In this document: positions 7,459 through 16,341 of the stretch, one piece after another
Position numbering within the stretch: the stretch's first letter is position 1
Layout of the letters: every line of letters begins with the position of its first letter
Assembly: GCA_029561455.1 (NCBI GenBank)
Contig: JAKQIY010000065.1
Span: 211,501-275,500 of the forward strand
DNA from: a bacterium
Lineage (GTDB): Bacteria; Zhuqueibacterota; Zhuqueibacteria; Residuimicrobiales; Krinioviventaceae
Direction of reading: 5' to 3'
DNA length: 64,000 nt
Notes under the pieces: generated by a model
What the model saw: only the letters and a program-made list of their open reading frames with translations
Told to the model about the DNA's origin: nothing
Databases searched by the model: none
Program-made: the position numbers and the translations under genes

Positions 7459-8280
7459 TTATAATTTACCACCACAAAATTTGCAATAACCTGCGTCACT
7501 GTCATGACCTTCGGCGCTGCAAACCGGACACGCCTGAGTGGAAATCTTGATGCGTAAATGGGTCATTTCGGCGGAAACAATACCCGTGGGCACGGCAATG
7601 ATCGAATAACCCATAATCATGATCAACGCAGCTAACGCCTCACCGAGCGTTGTTTTAGGCGCAATATCACCATAGCCGACCGTTGTTATCGTAACAATGG
7701 CCCAATAAATACTTTTAGGGATACTGGTAAATCCATTTTTACCGCCTTCGATAATATACATACAAGAGCCCATAATCACTACCGCCGTTAACACCACAAA
7801 CAGGAACAGGGTGATCTTGCGCCGGCTGGCCCGTAACGCACGCGTAAGTTGACCCGCTTCGCCGATGTATTGGGTAAACTTTAAAACCCGAAAAATCCGC
7901 AGCACGCGCAGCAACCTTATTACCAGCAAGTACTGGCTGCCCGGAATGACCAAACTTAAATAGGTCGGGGTAATTGCCAGCACATCGACAATGCCATAAA
8001 AACTGGTCATATAGTAATACGGTTTTTTTACCGAATAGATTCGTAACAGGTATTCAATACTGAACAATATGGTAAAAAACCACTCTAATACATAAAAAAT
8101 CCGGCCACACTGTGCATTTATTGCGGCAACACTGTCCAGCATAACAACCAGAACGCTTCCCAGAATACAAAAGATCAAACCGATATCAAACATTTTTCCT
8201 GCTGGCGTATCGGCTTCAAAAATGATCTCATGCAACCGGTTACGCAACCGGGATGAATGAATTCCTGATTCTCTTTCCAT
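7459..8280 (-). CDS. Voltage-gated-type potassium channel with C-terminal zinc ribbon
   Basis: 273 residues with six transmembrane segments. The S4-like segment has regularly spaced arginines (IRLLRVLRIFRVLKF, 121-135). The pore carries the K+ selectivity filter TVGYGD (200-205) between the pore helix and S6. The tail ends in a four-cysteine zinc ribbon (C251, C254, C266, C269). The core is that of the Kv/ion-transport superfamily; the zinc ribbon is an added cytosolic element whose role (assembly, redox or metal gating) is inference. It is the first gene of a likely two-gene operon with the sigma-54 activator. Confidence 0.93.
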   Translation of the reverse strand: MERESGIHSSRLRNRLHEIIFEADTPAGKMFDIGLIFCILGSVLVVMLDSVAAINAQCGRIFYVLEWFFTILFSIEYLLRIYSVKKPYYYMTSFYGIVDVLAITPTYLSLVIPGSQYLLVIRLLRVLRIFRVLKFTQYIGEAGQLTRALRASRRKITLFLFVVLTAVVIMGSCMYIIEGGKNGFTSIPKSIYWAIVTITTVGYGDIAPKTTLGEALAALIMIMGYSIIAVPTGIVSAEMTHLRIKISTQACPVCSAEGHDSDAGYCKFCGGKL

Positions 8281-8514
8281 ATATTAAACACCTTTATAAT
8301 AATTTTATTGCATTATCATTGCCGGGATAGACAACCAGGCGTAGCAACCGGCATTATAGATTTATCTTATTGTACAAATTTCTAAAAACAAGCACAAGAG
8401 ATTTTCGGGAAAATATTTTACCAGGTAATATTCATTTTTGAATTTCTACTTATCTAGTGATATTTATTTTTATATTCCTTATATTATTTGTATAGTATGC
8501 ACAATTAAGGAAAC

Positions 8515-9768
8515 ATGATGACAATTGACATACGTACATTGATTTTTGTATTGGGTATTACCCATCTCCTCCAATTCATTGTGTTTCTATATCAATATAT
8601 TATCTACAAACCGTACCGCGGTATCAAATGGTGGCTATTGTGGAGTGTCGCCGAGATTGTCGGATTTGCATTTTTGTTATTAAGAGAAATCCCCGCCATT
8701 GAAAAAAGTGCGATCATCATACAAAACGCTTCTATAGTCCTGGGAGTGATTTTTATTTATATCGGTATTATGCACTTTTTTGAAAAAAAAGAAAATCTCC
8801 GGCTGGTTCTTTCCATATATGCGATCTTTATATTTTTCCTTTTCTATTTCCTTTTTATTGACAATAATATTAATATACGCAGTTTTGCGATAGCGGTAAC
8901 CCTGGCAACAATGTCTTTTATTACCATCCATGCGCTGTTGGTTTACCGGCCAAAATCGGTTGCAACAACCGCAAATTTTATTGCACTGGTTTTCCTTGTT
9001 CACGGCGGTTTCTTTACTTTTCGTGCCATTGCCATACTGCTCTTCAAAACCAACGAATCGGTATATAACTCTACTACTATGCACATTGCCATGTATACCG
9101 ATGCGCTGGTATGCGGGCTGCTATGGACGCTTGCCTTTATTATTATGATCAACCAGCACCTGATTGCCGACCTGAAGGAAGCCCGGGATGAAATGCAACT
9201 GGTTTTCAACACCAGTCCCGATGCCGCCATCATTAGCCGCCTGAATGACGGGTTGATCGTTTTCGCCAACGAGGGATTCAGTTCACTAACAGGTTATGCA
9301 CCAAACGAATTTATGGGGAAAACAACTCTTGATTTGGATATATGGGCCGATCCTAAAGACCGCAACACAGTTACCAAAGAATTGGTAGAAAAAGGCCACG
9401 TTGATAACTTTGCAACCATGTTCAGGAAAAAAGATACCAGTCAGGTTAACGGCTTAATGTCCGCCAAGATCATCAACTTGCAAAACGGGCCGCATATCAT
9501 CAGCGTTACCCGCGATATATCGGAGTTGAAAAACAAAGAGCAAGACCTGATTTCAACCGTCGCAAGTCTGCAAAAAGCTCTTGAAGAAATAAAAACCCTG
9601 CGCGGCATTATTCCAATCTGCTCGTATTGTAAAAAGATCAGGGATGATCAGGGTTACTGGAGCCAGGTCGAGTCCTATGTATCCAAACATTCCGAAGCGC
9701 AATTCAGTCATGGTCTTTGTCCCGATTGTATCAAAAAGCTATACCCGGAATTTTATAAGGAAAAATAA
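8515..9768 (+). CDS. Membrane PAS-domain sensor with C-terminal four-cysteine module
   Basis: 417 residues. The first ~215 hold about seven hydrophobic segments, resembling a 7TM sensory module. A PAS domain follows (about 222-335, NTSPDAAII, ANEGFSSLTGY), then a short coil. The last 53 residues contain CSYCKK (C369, C372) and CPDC (C402, C405) around GYWSQVESYVSKHSEAQFSHG. That tail is familiar from many hybrid kinases and cyclases as a terminal module. Here no kinase, GGDEF or phosphatase domain is present, so the output must come from a partner or from the Cys4 module. The start has an AAGGA ribosome-binding site. Divergent from the channel gene. Confidence 0.8.
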   Translation: MMTIDIRTLIFVLGITHLLQFIVFLYQYIIYKPYRGIKWWLLWSVAEIVGFAFLLLREIPAIEKSAIIIQNASIVLGVIFIYIGIMHFFEKKENLRLVLSIYAIFIFFLFYFLFIDNNINIRSFAIAVTLATMSFITIHALLVYRPKSVATTANFIALVFLVHGGFFTFRAIAILLFKTNESVYNSTTMHIAMYTDALVCGLLWTLAFIIMINQHLIADLKEARDEMQLVFNTSPDAAIISRLNDGLIVFANEGFSSLTGYAPNEFMGKTTLDLDIWADPKDRNTVTKELVEKGHVDNFATMFRKKDTSQVNGLMSAKIINLQNGPHIISVTRDISELKNKEQDLISTVASLQKALEEIKTLRGIIPICSYCKKIRDDQGYWSQVESYVSKHSEAQFSHGLCPDCIKKLYPEFYKEK

Positions 9769-10122
9769 GTTTTAGCTGTCAGTTGTCAGTGTTCCGGGCG
9801 CTATAATCAGTTTTTTTATTTATTAAAATCTCAACTTCTTTACAATTTTTTCTTGCTTTTTTAAATTATTATTAGCTAATTTACATAATTGGTAGAAAAT
9901 TAGTCTTAAAATCTATAACTTTATATTCATCCAAAGGAGTAAAAACCGGCAGCCAATTGAAAAACCGACTATAAGCAGTCATTTCAGGAAGATCAGGCAC
10001 GTTAATAATTTACCTTTGATGTAAAGTATTCAAGGCATTGCAAGGTATAAAAATCACAAACAAAATTTTACAAATTTTAATAGTGAAACCAGAACCTGAA
10101 AAAACCGAAAGGAAAATGAACT
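9769..10122. other. Intergenic with a dispersed-repeat fragment
   Basis: No gene seen. At about 9773-9791 is an AGCTGTCAGTTGTCAGTG fragment of a dispersed repeat family that recurs at 12437-12500, 13315-13428 and 38812-38850. The rest is AT-rich leader DNA for the following secreted-protein gene. Confidence 0.45.
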
Positions 10123-11145
10123 ATGAGAATGGTTACAATTTTTTCACTGCTTTTTTTGTTTTCTGCATGTCTTTTTGCACAAACCAGCGAAACCGAGCCG
10201 AATGATAATGTCAATGATTCAGGGGTTATCACAATCACAGCCAACGGCACCTACACCGGCGCTGTAGTATATGATCCTTTTAATATAGATTATTGGAAAT
10301 TTGCCGCCGGCACCTCCGCCCTCGATTTTAATTTTACAGATAACACATATATTTTAATGTTTCTGCTCTACAGCTATACAGATGCGGCATATACTATATA
10401 TGAAGAAACCATAGATTCTTGGTTTGGTGGCGCTAATCCGTCACTGCTGGAATTAGATCCGGCAAAATATTATGCCTTACGTATCGACATATTTGACGAG
10501 TTGGGAACGTTTAATTATTCTTTTGATGTCGAAGGAGAAAGTTCCCTGCCGGTAGAGTTATTAACCTTCCAGGCGCAAGTAAAAGCAGACGGCATTCTGC
10601 TTGAATGGAGCACCGAAAGCGAAACCAATAACCTCGGCTTTATTCTCGACCGTTCAACCGACGCCGACAACTGGACGACCCTGGCTTCGTACCAAACCGA
10701 TAACGCGCTGATAAGTCATGGTAACTCTGTAAGTCGCACCCAATACACATTTACGGATAAAACCATCCAATCCGGTAAGGATTACTATTACCGCCTCGCC
10801 GATGTGGACGCCGCGGGAACCATTACCCAACACGCCCCGTTATTCATTTCGGCTGCGCATGTGCCCGTTGCCACGACGATGGAAAAAGCCTATCCCAACC
10901 CGTTTAATCCGCAAACGCACATTGCCTACCAAATTGACAATGAAACGGATGTAACTATATCCGTATTCGATATGCTGGGCCGGCAGGTCAAATCCCTGTA
11001 TACTGGACATCAAGCTGAGGGCGCGTATAACGTTTACTGGAACGGAACGGATGAAAGCGGCCGCCAGGCGGCAAGCGGGTCTTATATCATCAAGATGCAG
11101 ACGGATCATATCACGCAAAGCCAAAAAGTCATGCTTATGAAATAA
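10123..11145 (+). CDS. Secreted protein with type IX sorting domain
   Basis: 340 residues. An N-terminal signal peptide (about 1-20, LLFLFSACLFAQ) is followed by a beta-rich region resembling PPC-type pre-peptidase domains (about 22-140), then a fibronectin-like domain (about 145-245, LPVELLTFQAQ, GILLEWSTESE). The type IX C-terminal sorting domain comes last, with YPNPFNP at 257-263 and the terminal KVMLMK. No catalytic domain is visible; binding or adhesion is the likely class of function. Monocistronic by spacing. Confidence 0.85.
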   Translation: MRMVTIFSLLFLFSACLFAQTSETEPNDNVNDSGVITITANGTYTGAVVYDPFNIDYWKFAAGTSALDFNFTDNTYILMFLLYSYTDAAYTIYEETIDSWFGGANPSLLELDPAKYYALRIDIFDELGTFNYSFDVEGESSLPVELLTFQAQVKADGILLEWSTESETNNLGFILDRSTDADNWTTLASYQTDNALISHGNSVSRTQYTFTDKTIQSGKDYYYRLADVDAAGTITQHAPLFISAAHVPVATTMEKAYPNPFNPQTHIAYQIDNETDVTISVFDMLGRQVKSLYTGHQAEGAYNVYWNGTDESGRQAASGSYIIKMQTDHITQSQKVMLMK

Positions 11146-11160
11146 ACCGCCTTGGGTTAT

Positions 11161-11259
11161 GGGATTGCAGGGATGAAATTTAACATTCCGCAGTTTTTTC
11201 ACGCTTGAATAATCCGAAATACATATACGGATTATCCTTGCAATCCCTTGACCGGGATT
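11161..11259. terminator. Overlapping hairpins after the secreted-protein gene
   Basis: AATCCC (11242-11247) pairs with GGGATT (11254-11259) and is followed by a short T-rich run, a terminator-like arrangement. Upstream, TAATCCG (11210-11216) pairs with CGGATTA (11228-11234). GGGATTGCAGGGA (11161-11173) can pair with TCCTTGCAATCCC (11235-11247) as an alternative, so two folds compete. Confidence 0.4.
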
Positions 11260-11427
11260 ATTCCTTTTGTTGCACTAGTTAATCATCAACATCCCCATTA
11301 TCCTTGCTTATAAACCCTTTTTTTAAAAATTTATTTTTCTATAAAAATGCAAACCTTTTAATTTTTTATTTGTCCTAGTTTATATAAAATGATCTAGCAC
11401 TGTAATAAAAAACAGAAAGAAAAACCA

Positions 11428-12378
11428 TTGAAAACCTTTATTTCATTTATTGGAATATCATTAATGCTCATCATATTGAACCAATGTAATAATCCTCAAG
11501 CCGGGAAAAAATCGGTAGACTATATCATTCCCAAGGAAAACGGACGAATTATTCTGGCTTACAAGGCATTTGAAGATTTTTTGAATACGGACCGGAGCTG
11601 GGAAAACTATCAACACCTGCTGCTGGAAAAATACCCGGAAATTCAATACCTACACAACCGCCAGTTGGAATGGGGCGCAATCGATTCTCTTAAATTTCCG
11701 CAAGAACTAAAAAATTATGATAAAATCGCAAACGCACACTATTTCACACAATATGATGAAAAATCGTTGATTGACCTGTACGATTCGGTCATTAAAAATG
11801 CTCACCAGGTATTGCCGCCGGTCAATTCCAAACCGGTGGATTTGTGTTTATTTTTCCCCTATGGCAGTTGCTTTGTTGAGCCTGGCCGGGAGAAATACAC
11901 AATCTACATTTCTTTATACATCAATCCCGCTGATGTCAAAAAGATCATGATCCACGAATATGCGCACTGTCTGCATATCCAGCGGCGCCCCGCAGAACCG
12001 TTAACCTTGCGACGGGAAGTCGTTTCCGAAGGCATGGCGGTTTACATAACGACCCTGGTCGATACCGGTTTGACAATCAAAAACGCCATCCCCTTTATGC
12101 CGGCAGGCTCGGTAGAATGGTGCCTGGCTAATGAACAAACCATCAAAGACTCTATTTTGGTCGAACTGGAACACAGCGATGAGAGCATATTTCGCCGCTA
12201 CATTTCCGATGGCGACTATGCCGCACCCCCGCCTGGCTTTGTGCAAAAAACCGCCTATTTTGCCGGCTACCGCATCATAGCCGCCTGCATTGCCAAAGGG
12301 ATGAGCCTTGAGGAAGTATGTGCCCTGGATTCACAAACGGTTATAGAAAAAAGCGGTTATTTCACTAAAAACCTATAA
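11428..12378 (+). CDS. Lipoprotein zinc metalloprotease (DUF2268-like)
   Basis: 316 residues from a TTG start. The signal sequence ends in a lipobox (LNQC, lipidated C20). The zinc motif HEYAH lies at 176-180 and a downstream EGMAVYIT (201-208) supplies the likely third ligand glutamate; this order matches gluzincin-like DUF2268 predicted proteases. It should sit on a membrane facing the periplasm or surface. Substrate unknown. It stands alone, with a distinct upstream AT-rich leader. The TTG start is chosen because it places the signal peptide correctly. Confidence 0.78.
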   Translation: MKTFISFIGISLMLIILNQCNNPQAGKKSVDYIIPKENGRIILAYKAFEDFLNTDRSWENYQHLLLEKYPEIQYLHNRQLEWGAIDSLKFPQELKNYDKIANAHYFTQYDEKSLIDLYDSVIKNAHQVLPPVNSKPVDLCLFFPYGSCFVEPGREKYTIYISLYINPADVKKIMIHEYAHCLHIQRRPAEPLTLRREVVSEGMAVYITTLVDTGLTIKNAIPFMPAGSVEWCLANEQTIKDSILVELEHSDESIFRRYISDGDYAAPPPGFVQKTAYFAGYRIIAACIAKGMSLEEVCALDSQTVIEKSGYFTKNL

Positions 12379-12436
12379 TTTCCAAACAAAACTTTCCACA
12401 TCCACTCATTGAAAAACTACTACAAAGGCTGCTTGT

Positions 12437-12500
12437 ATCTGACGACTGACAACTGATAGCTTTCCATCTCACGTCTGATAGCTGAAAACTGAAAGCCTTT
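12437..12500. repeat. Dispersed CTGATAGCTGA-type repeat
   Basis: A run of short related words (CTGACGACTGACAACTGATAG, TCACGTCTGATAGCTGAAAA) between two genes. The same vocabulary recurs at 9773-9791, 13315-13428 and 38812-38850, always intergenic. Confidence 0.55.
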
Positions 12501-12605
12501 TTAAAAATATTTTCCTCTTGAATGTATCCCCATACTTTAGTATAATATAACTATACAAATTTTATAATAGAATTTGTATAGAATTTGCTATTCAGGAGAT
12601 GAGAC

Positions 12606-12818
12606 ATGAAAACACATGACATAGAAGCCAAAATTAAAAAATTACCGGACTACTTGATTCCCGAAATAAACGATTATATCGATTTTTTATTATCGAAACA
12701 TGGTAATAAAGAAATTATTAAAAGTAAATTCAAATTTGATTGGGAAGGCGGATTATCAAAATTAAAAGATAAATTTACATCGGTAGAATTACAAAAAAAG
12801 TCGTTGGAGTGGCGATAA
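12606..12818 (+). CDS. DUF2281 antitoxin
   Basis: 70 residues resembling DUF2281/VapB-like antitoxins: a short N-terminal helix ending in LPDYLIPEINDYIDFLLSK, then a tail that would wrap a PIN-domain toxin (KFDWEGGLSKLKDKFTSVELQKKSLEWR). Preceded by GGAGATGAGAC upstream of the ATG. It overlaps the start of the PIN toxin gene by one base (TAATG), the usual coupling. AT-rich compared with the surrounding core genes. The toxin partner is frameshifted, so this may be an orphaned antitoxin. Confidence 0.78.
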   Translation: MKTHDIEAKIKKLPDYLIPEINDYIDFLLSKHGNKEIIKSKFKFDWEGGLSKLKDKFTSVELQKKSLEWR

Positions 12819-13194
12819 TGAATCTAGTCAATACTAATATTTTTCTGGAAATTCTTTTAAACCAGGAGAAAAGTGAAATCTGTAAATCTTTTCTTACAAA
12901 AATATCGGCGCCATTAATGTTTCCGATTTCACTCTTCACTCTATTGGAGTAATTCTTTTAAGGCAAAATGAAGAGAAAATATTCTTAAAATTTATTATAG
13001 ATACCTTACCAAAGATTAACCTTCTTACCCTCCCTAAAGATAAATATAATGAAATCACTAATATAAAAAAGGAATATAATCTGGATTTTGATGATTCATA
13101 TCAATATTGTATTATCAAACATTATGATTTAGAACTAATTACTATGGATCAAGATTTTAAGAATGTTCCAGGTATCAAAATCCGGTTTTTATGA
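12818..13194 (+). pseudogene. PIN-domain (VapC-like) toxin, frameshifted
   Basis: The reading frame from the ATG at 12818 begins MNLVNTNIFLEILLNQEKS, a VapC-like start with the first PIN aspartate replaced by asparagine (LVNTN; normally LVDTN or LIDTN). It hits a stop at 12950. The rest of the family pattern continues in another frame from about 12913: INVSDFTLHSIGVILLRQ, then LDFDDSYQY and LELITMDQDFKNV, ending at 13194. A single frameshift near 12908-12913 explains this. The catalytic acids DFDD and TMDQDF survive in the second part. Either a true pseudogene or a sequencing indel. Confidence 0.8.
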
Positions 13195-13512
13195 TTGTAT
13201 TGTTTTTATATACATCATTTAATTTTTCTATATGTCCCGGGATTATGAAATCCAGGGCGAGCAACACGATTTCTCCTCCCTCCGCTCATCGCAAAGACAA
13301 TGTTGGCGCCGCTTGAATCTGATGGCTGACGGCTGATAACTTTCCTTCTCACATTTATCGTCTCACGTTTCACTTTTCACAGCTCATTGCTCACTTCTTA
13401 TAACTGATAGCTGACGACTGACAGCTTTTTTTGAATTTTTACTGGAAAATAACGTATATTGTTCGTAATTTAAGCAGTAGTAACTGGACTATTTATTTAC
13501 ACAGGAGTTTTT
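13195..13512. other. Intergenic with a dispersed repeat cluster
   Basis: No gene. About 13315-13428 is made of repeated words (CTGATGGCTGACGGCTGATAA, TCTCACATTTATCGTCTCAC, CTGATAGCTGACGACTGACAG) of the same family as 12437-12500. A good AGGAG ribosome-binding site precedes the GTG start at 13513. Confidence 0.5.
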
Positions 13513-14535
13513 GTGAACTATACATTGAGTGATAAATATTTTGCGCGGGGACGTGACTTTTTCGGCATTAAATACCCCATTATCAGCGGGGCGATGACCT
13601 GGGTGAGCGACCCGGCATTAGTGGCGGCGGTTTCCAATAACGGCGGACTTGGCTGCCTGGCCGGGGGGAATACTCCGGTAGCCATCCTGGAAAAGCAGAT
13701 CGAGGAAACCCGGGCATTAACCGACAAGCCGTTCGCCCTGAACCTGATCACGATTGCGCCGTTGTACAAGGAACACCTGGAACTGATGAAAAAGGTCAAG
13801 CTGCCGTTTGTGATCTTTGCCGGCGGCATACCCGGTAAAGACGACATCCAGACTGTCAAAGATACCGGGGCTACCGTGCTGTGTTTTGCCTCCACCGATT
13901 CCATTGCCGAACGGATGATCCGCTATGGCGCGCAAGCGCTTATTTTGGAGGGCATGGAAGCCGGCGGGCATGTTGGTCATGTTACATTAACTATATTACT
14001 ACAACAGGTATTATTCAGGGTTAAGGAAGTGCCGGTTTTCGTGGCCGGCGGCATTGCCACCGGTAAAATGTGCGCGCATTTGCTGTTGATGGGCGCGGCC
14101 GGGGTGCAACTGGGTACCCGGTTCGCCGTGGCTGCCGAAAGTAACGCGCATCCCAAATTTAAGGAAAAATTCATCCGCGCCAATGCCCGCGACGCCGTTT
14201 CCACCCCGCAGTTCGACAGTCGTTTGCCGGTAGTGGCCGTACGGGCTCTGCGCAACCAGGGCCATGACGAGTTCGCCCGTCTGCAACTGGAACTCATTAA
14301 AAAGCTGGATGAAGGCCAAATGCACCGCCAGGAAGCACAAATGAAAGTGGAAGAGTTCTGGATGGGCGCCCTGCGCCGCGCCGTAGTGGACGGCGATGTT
14401 TTACGCGGTTCCTTAATGGCGGGCCAGTCCGTTGGCCTGGTAGACAAAATCCAGCCGGTTAAAACAATTATCGAAGAACTGGTTGCAGAGATCGAGCAGG
14501 AATTACAAACCATCAAAGCGGAATTGAACCGGTAA
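13513..14535 (+). CDS. Nitronate monooxygenase / FabK-like flavoenzyme
   Basis: 340 residues of the FMN-dependent TIM-barrel family shared by nitronate monooxygenases and FabK enoyl-ACP reductases. Visible features are SGAMTWVSDPALVAAVSNNGGLGCLAGG (FMN-binding N terminus), the EAGGHVGHV motif (about 151-159) and the phosphate-binding FVAGGIATGK and GAAGVQLGTRFAVAAES. The GTG start has a clear AGGAG ribosome-binding site. Family members oxidise nitronates or reduce enoyl-ACP; which reaction applies here cannot be decided from sequence. Monocistronic, followed by tmRNA. Confidence 0.85.
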   Translation: MNYTLSDKYFARGRDFFGIKYPIISGAMTWVSDPALVAAVSNNGGLGCLAGGNTPVAILEKQIEETRALTDKPFALNLITIAPLYKEHLELMKKVKLPFVIFAGGIPGKDDIQTVKDTGATVLCFASTDSIAERMIRYGAQALILEGMEAGGHVGHVTLTILLQQVLFRVKEVPVFVAGGIATGKMCAHLLLMGAAGVQLGTRFAVAAESNAHPKFKEKFIRANARDAVSTPQFDSRLPVVAVRALRNQGHDEFARLQLELIKKLDEGQMHRQEAQMKVEEFWMGALRRAVVDGDVLRGSLMAGQSVGLVDKIQPVKTIIEELVAEIEQELQTIKAELNR

Positions 14536-14645
14536 GCGCCATAGTTCCACGGAACATTTTGTCAGTATTTGTCGTTATAATTACAGAAGCAAAACTTGTT
14601 TTTTTGGCAATTATTATGTATATTGATTAGTTTCATTACCATTTT

Positions 14646-15003
14646 GGGGACGAGATTGGATTCGACGGATTTCGTGGTGGTAGTGGCTGCATGTCGAGGT
14701 CCCTGGGCCCTCGTTAATAACCGGGAAAAAAATGTAATTGCAGATAATTACAATTATGCTTTAGCAGCCTAATACGCTGCTAACGTCCTTCCAAAGTTGG
14801 GCCTGCAGGGTTTTGGAAAGGGCGTCGCTCACTGCGGGATAGCCGGTTGTGATGTTTCGGCGCACACGGTGAAAATTTACGAAGCGGGGTTATTCTGGCT
14901 TTGTCCTTAGCAGCAGGAATGACCGGGATCAAGCTTTGGACTACACATGTAGAGGCTGCTATGGCCGGATTTTCGGACGTGGGTTCAACTCCCACCGTCT
15001 CCA
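14646..15003 (+). ncRNA. ssrA: Transfer-messenger RNA (tmRNA)
   Basis: The 5' end GGGGACG followed by GATTGGATTCGACGG and the 3' end GTGGGTTCAACTCCCACCGTCTCCA form the tRNA-like acceptor and T arm (GGGGACG with CGTCTCC). The tag frame at 14731-14772 reads NVIADNYNYALAA then TAA, ending in the standard ALAA degron. tmRNA rescues stalled ribosomes and marks the product for proteolysis. The CCA tail is not encoded after the discriminator A. A terminator follows at once. Confidence 0.96.
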
Positions 15004-15008
15004 CTTCA

Positions 15009-15036
15009 AGCCCTGGTGAAAACCGGGGCTTTATTA
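15009..15036 (+). terminator. Intrinsic terminator of tmRNA
   Basis: AGCCCTGGT (15009-15017), loop GAAA, ACCGGGGCT (15022-15030), nine pairs including one T-G wobble, then a T-rich run. Confidence 0.85.
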
Positions 15037-15167
15037 TTACCGGGGCTTGAAAAAGACTTAACCTTGGAAAAGTGGTTTAATATTATTTGAATTTTGTGGC
15101 CGGTTTATACTATATGGACGTTGGCCGACAGACACAAGTTATACCTTTCTGTATAAAAGGATTGCTA

Positions 15168-15225
15168 GTCTGTTTGAAAATTGGTAAATTTATCATCCTT
15201 AACCGACATGCTTTTTCAAACAGAC
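15168..15225. promoter_or_regulatory. 13-bp perfect inverted repeat in the rfbC leader
   Basis: GTCTGTTTGAAAA (15168-15180) is exactly complementary in reverse to TTTTCAAACAGAC (15213-15225). The right arm ends just before the rfbC ribosome-binding site (AGCAGGAG). It could be a leader hairpin that influences translation or a repressor site; no family match was recognised. Confidence 0.5.
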
Positions 15226-15244
15226 CAGCAGGAGTGTAATTTTC

Positions 15245-15793
15245 ATGGAATTTGTGCGGACAGCTATAAACGATGTTATTCTTATAAAGCCTCAAGTATT
15301 TGCCGACCAACGTGGTTATTTTATGGAAACCTATCACGAAAAGGAATACCGGCAAAATGGTATCGAAGCGTGTTTTGTGCAGGATAATATGAGCAGTTCC
15401 GTACAGGGAACGCTGCGCGGTTTGCATTACCAGCTTGCGCCATACGCCCAGGGCAAACTGGTGCGGGTTACCCGGGGCCGGGTGTTTGATGTTGCGGTTG
15501 ATTTACGCCGGCAATCCGTAACTTTTGGGCAATATGTTGGCGTGGAACTATCGGAAGAAAACAAATGTTCACTGTGGGTGCCGCCGGGCTTTGCACATGG
15601 TTTTTATGTGCTTTCCGACAGCGCCGAATTTACCTACAAATGCACAGAATTTTATAATCCCGCCGCCGAACGCGGGATTAGTTGGAACGATCCTGAAATA
15701 AATATTCACTGGCCGATTGATAATAACAATATAATTTTGTCGGAGAAAGATAAAAAATTTCCCCAATTCTCCGGGGCGGAAATTAATTATTGA
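15245..15793 (+). CDS. rfbC: dTDP-4-dehydrorhamnose 3,5-epimerase
   Basis: 182 residues, standard RmlC length, cupin fold. The catalytic base H61 lies in LRGLHYQ, the core includes GKLVRVTRGRVFDVAVDLR (70-88), WVPPGFAHGFYVLS (111-124) and Y131 in TYKCTEFY as the general acid. It converts dTDP-4-keto-6-deoxyglucose to the rhamnose precursor for surface polysaccharide. No rmlA, rmlB or rmlD is adjacent, so the rest of the pathway must be elsewhere. A 13-bp inverted repeat precedes it. Confidence 0.94.
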   Translation: MEFVRTAINDVILIKPQVFADQRGYFMETYHEKEYRQNGIEACFVQDNMSSSVQGTLRGLHYQLAPYAQGKLVRVTRGRVFDVAVDLRRQSVTFGQYVGVELSEENKCSLWVPPGFAHGFYVLSDSAEFTYKCTEFYNPAAERGISWNDPEINIHWPIDNNNIILSEKDKKFPQFSGAEINY

Positions 15794-15926
15794 TCACCGG
15801 CGTTATATAGCTTCGGTAATATATAAAGATTGAATCCGGTTTTACAATCTCTAACGGAAAAACCTCGTAGCTAATGTAATAAAATTTTATTATATTATTT
15901 ATTGATACAAATAACCTGGTAAAAAT

Positions 15927-16229
15927 GTGCAAAAAAACCAACAAATAAAAAGCTGTATTCTATTGCTGTGCGGCATTTTGTTTACACTACTGTCCGGCGG
16001 CGCCGCTTTTTTGCATAACCATGATGCAGACTTTACCGAACACCAGGATTGCCCCGCCCACCAGATTGAAGCAATAACTGTTTTATTAACATTTGCATTT
16101 TTTATTCTGTTTGCTTTTCTTTTCACCGCTAACAAAAAAATTTACTTTACCCCGCTCTGCTTGCCGGTCTCCGCTTTTATAAAAACGGTTTTCCTCTATC
16201 GCGCCCCGCCCTCCCCTTCAGGTTGGTAA
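15927..16229 (+). CDS. Small histidine-rich membrane protein
   Basis: 100 residues from a GTG. It has an N-terminal hydrophobic helix (about 9-28), a periplasmic loop rich in metal-binding residues (HNHDADFTEHQDCPAHQ, 30-46) and a second helix (about 50-68), then a basic tail. Proteins of this shape often precede outer-membrane metal receptors. I do not recognise a named family. It starts a run of three same-strand genes (lipoprotein, TonB receptor) that share histidine-rich character, suggesting a role in sensing or handling a transition metal. Confidence 0.6.
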   Translation: MQKNQQIKSCILLLCGILFTLLSGGAAFLHNHDADFTEHQDCPAHQIEAITVLLTFAFFILFAFLFTANKKIYFTPLCLPVSAFIKTVFLYRAPPSPSGW

Positions 16230-16341
16230 TACTCACATCCACTATTACTAGCAATAATTATTTACAAACCACATTTTACCTGGCAGGGAAACAGGTTTAT
16301 AATTTCCTGCAGGCAGTGATTATTATGTCTGCTGATTTTTA

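Noticed and set aside
14780-15004. Minus-strand 74-codon frame
   Set aside because: It overlaps the tmRNA gene and translates structured RNA sequence.
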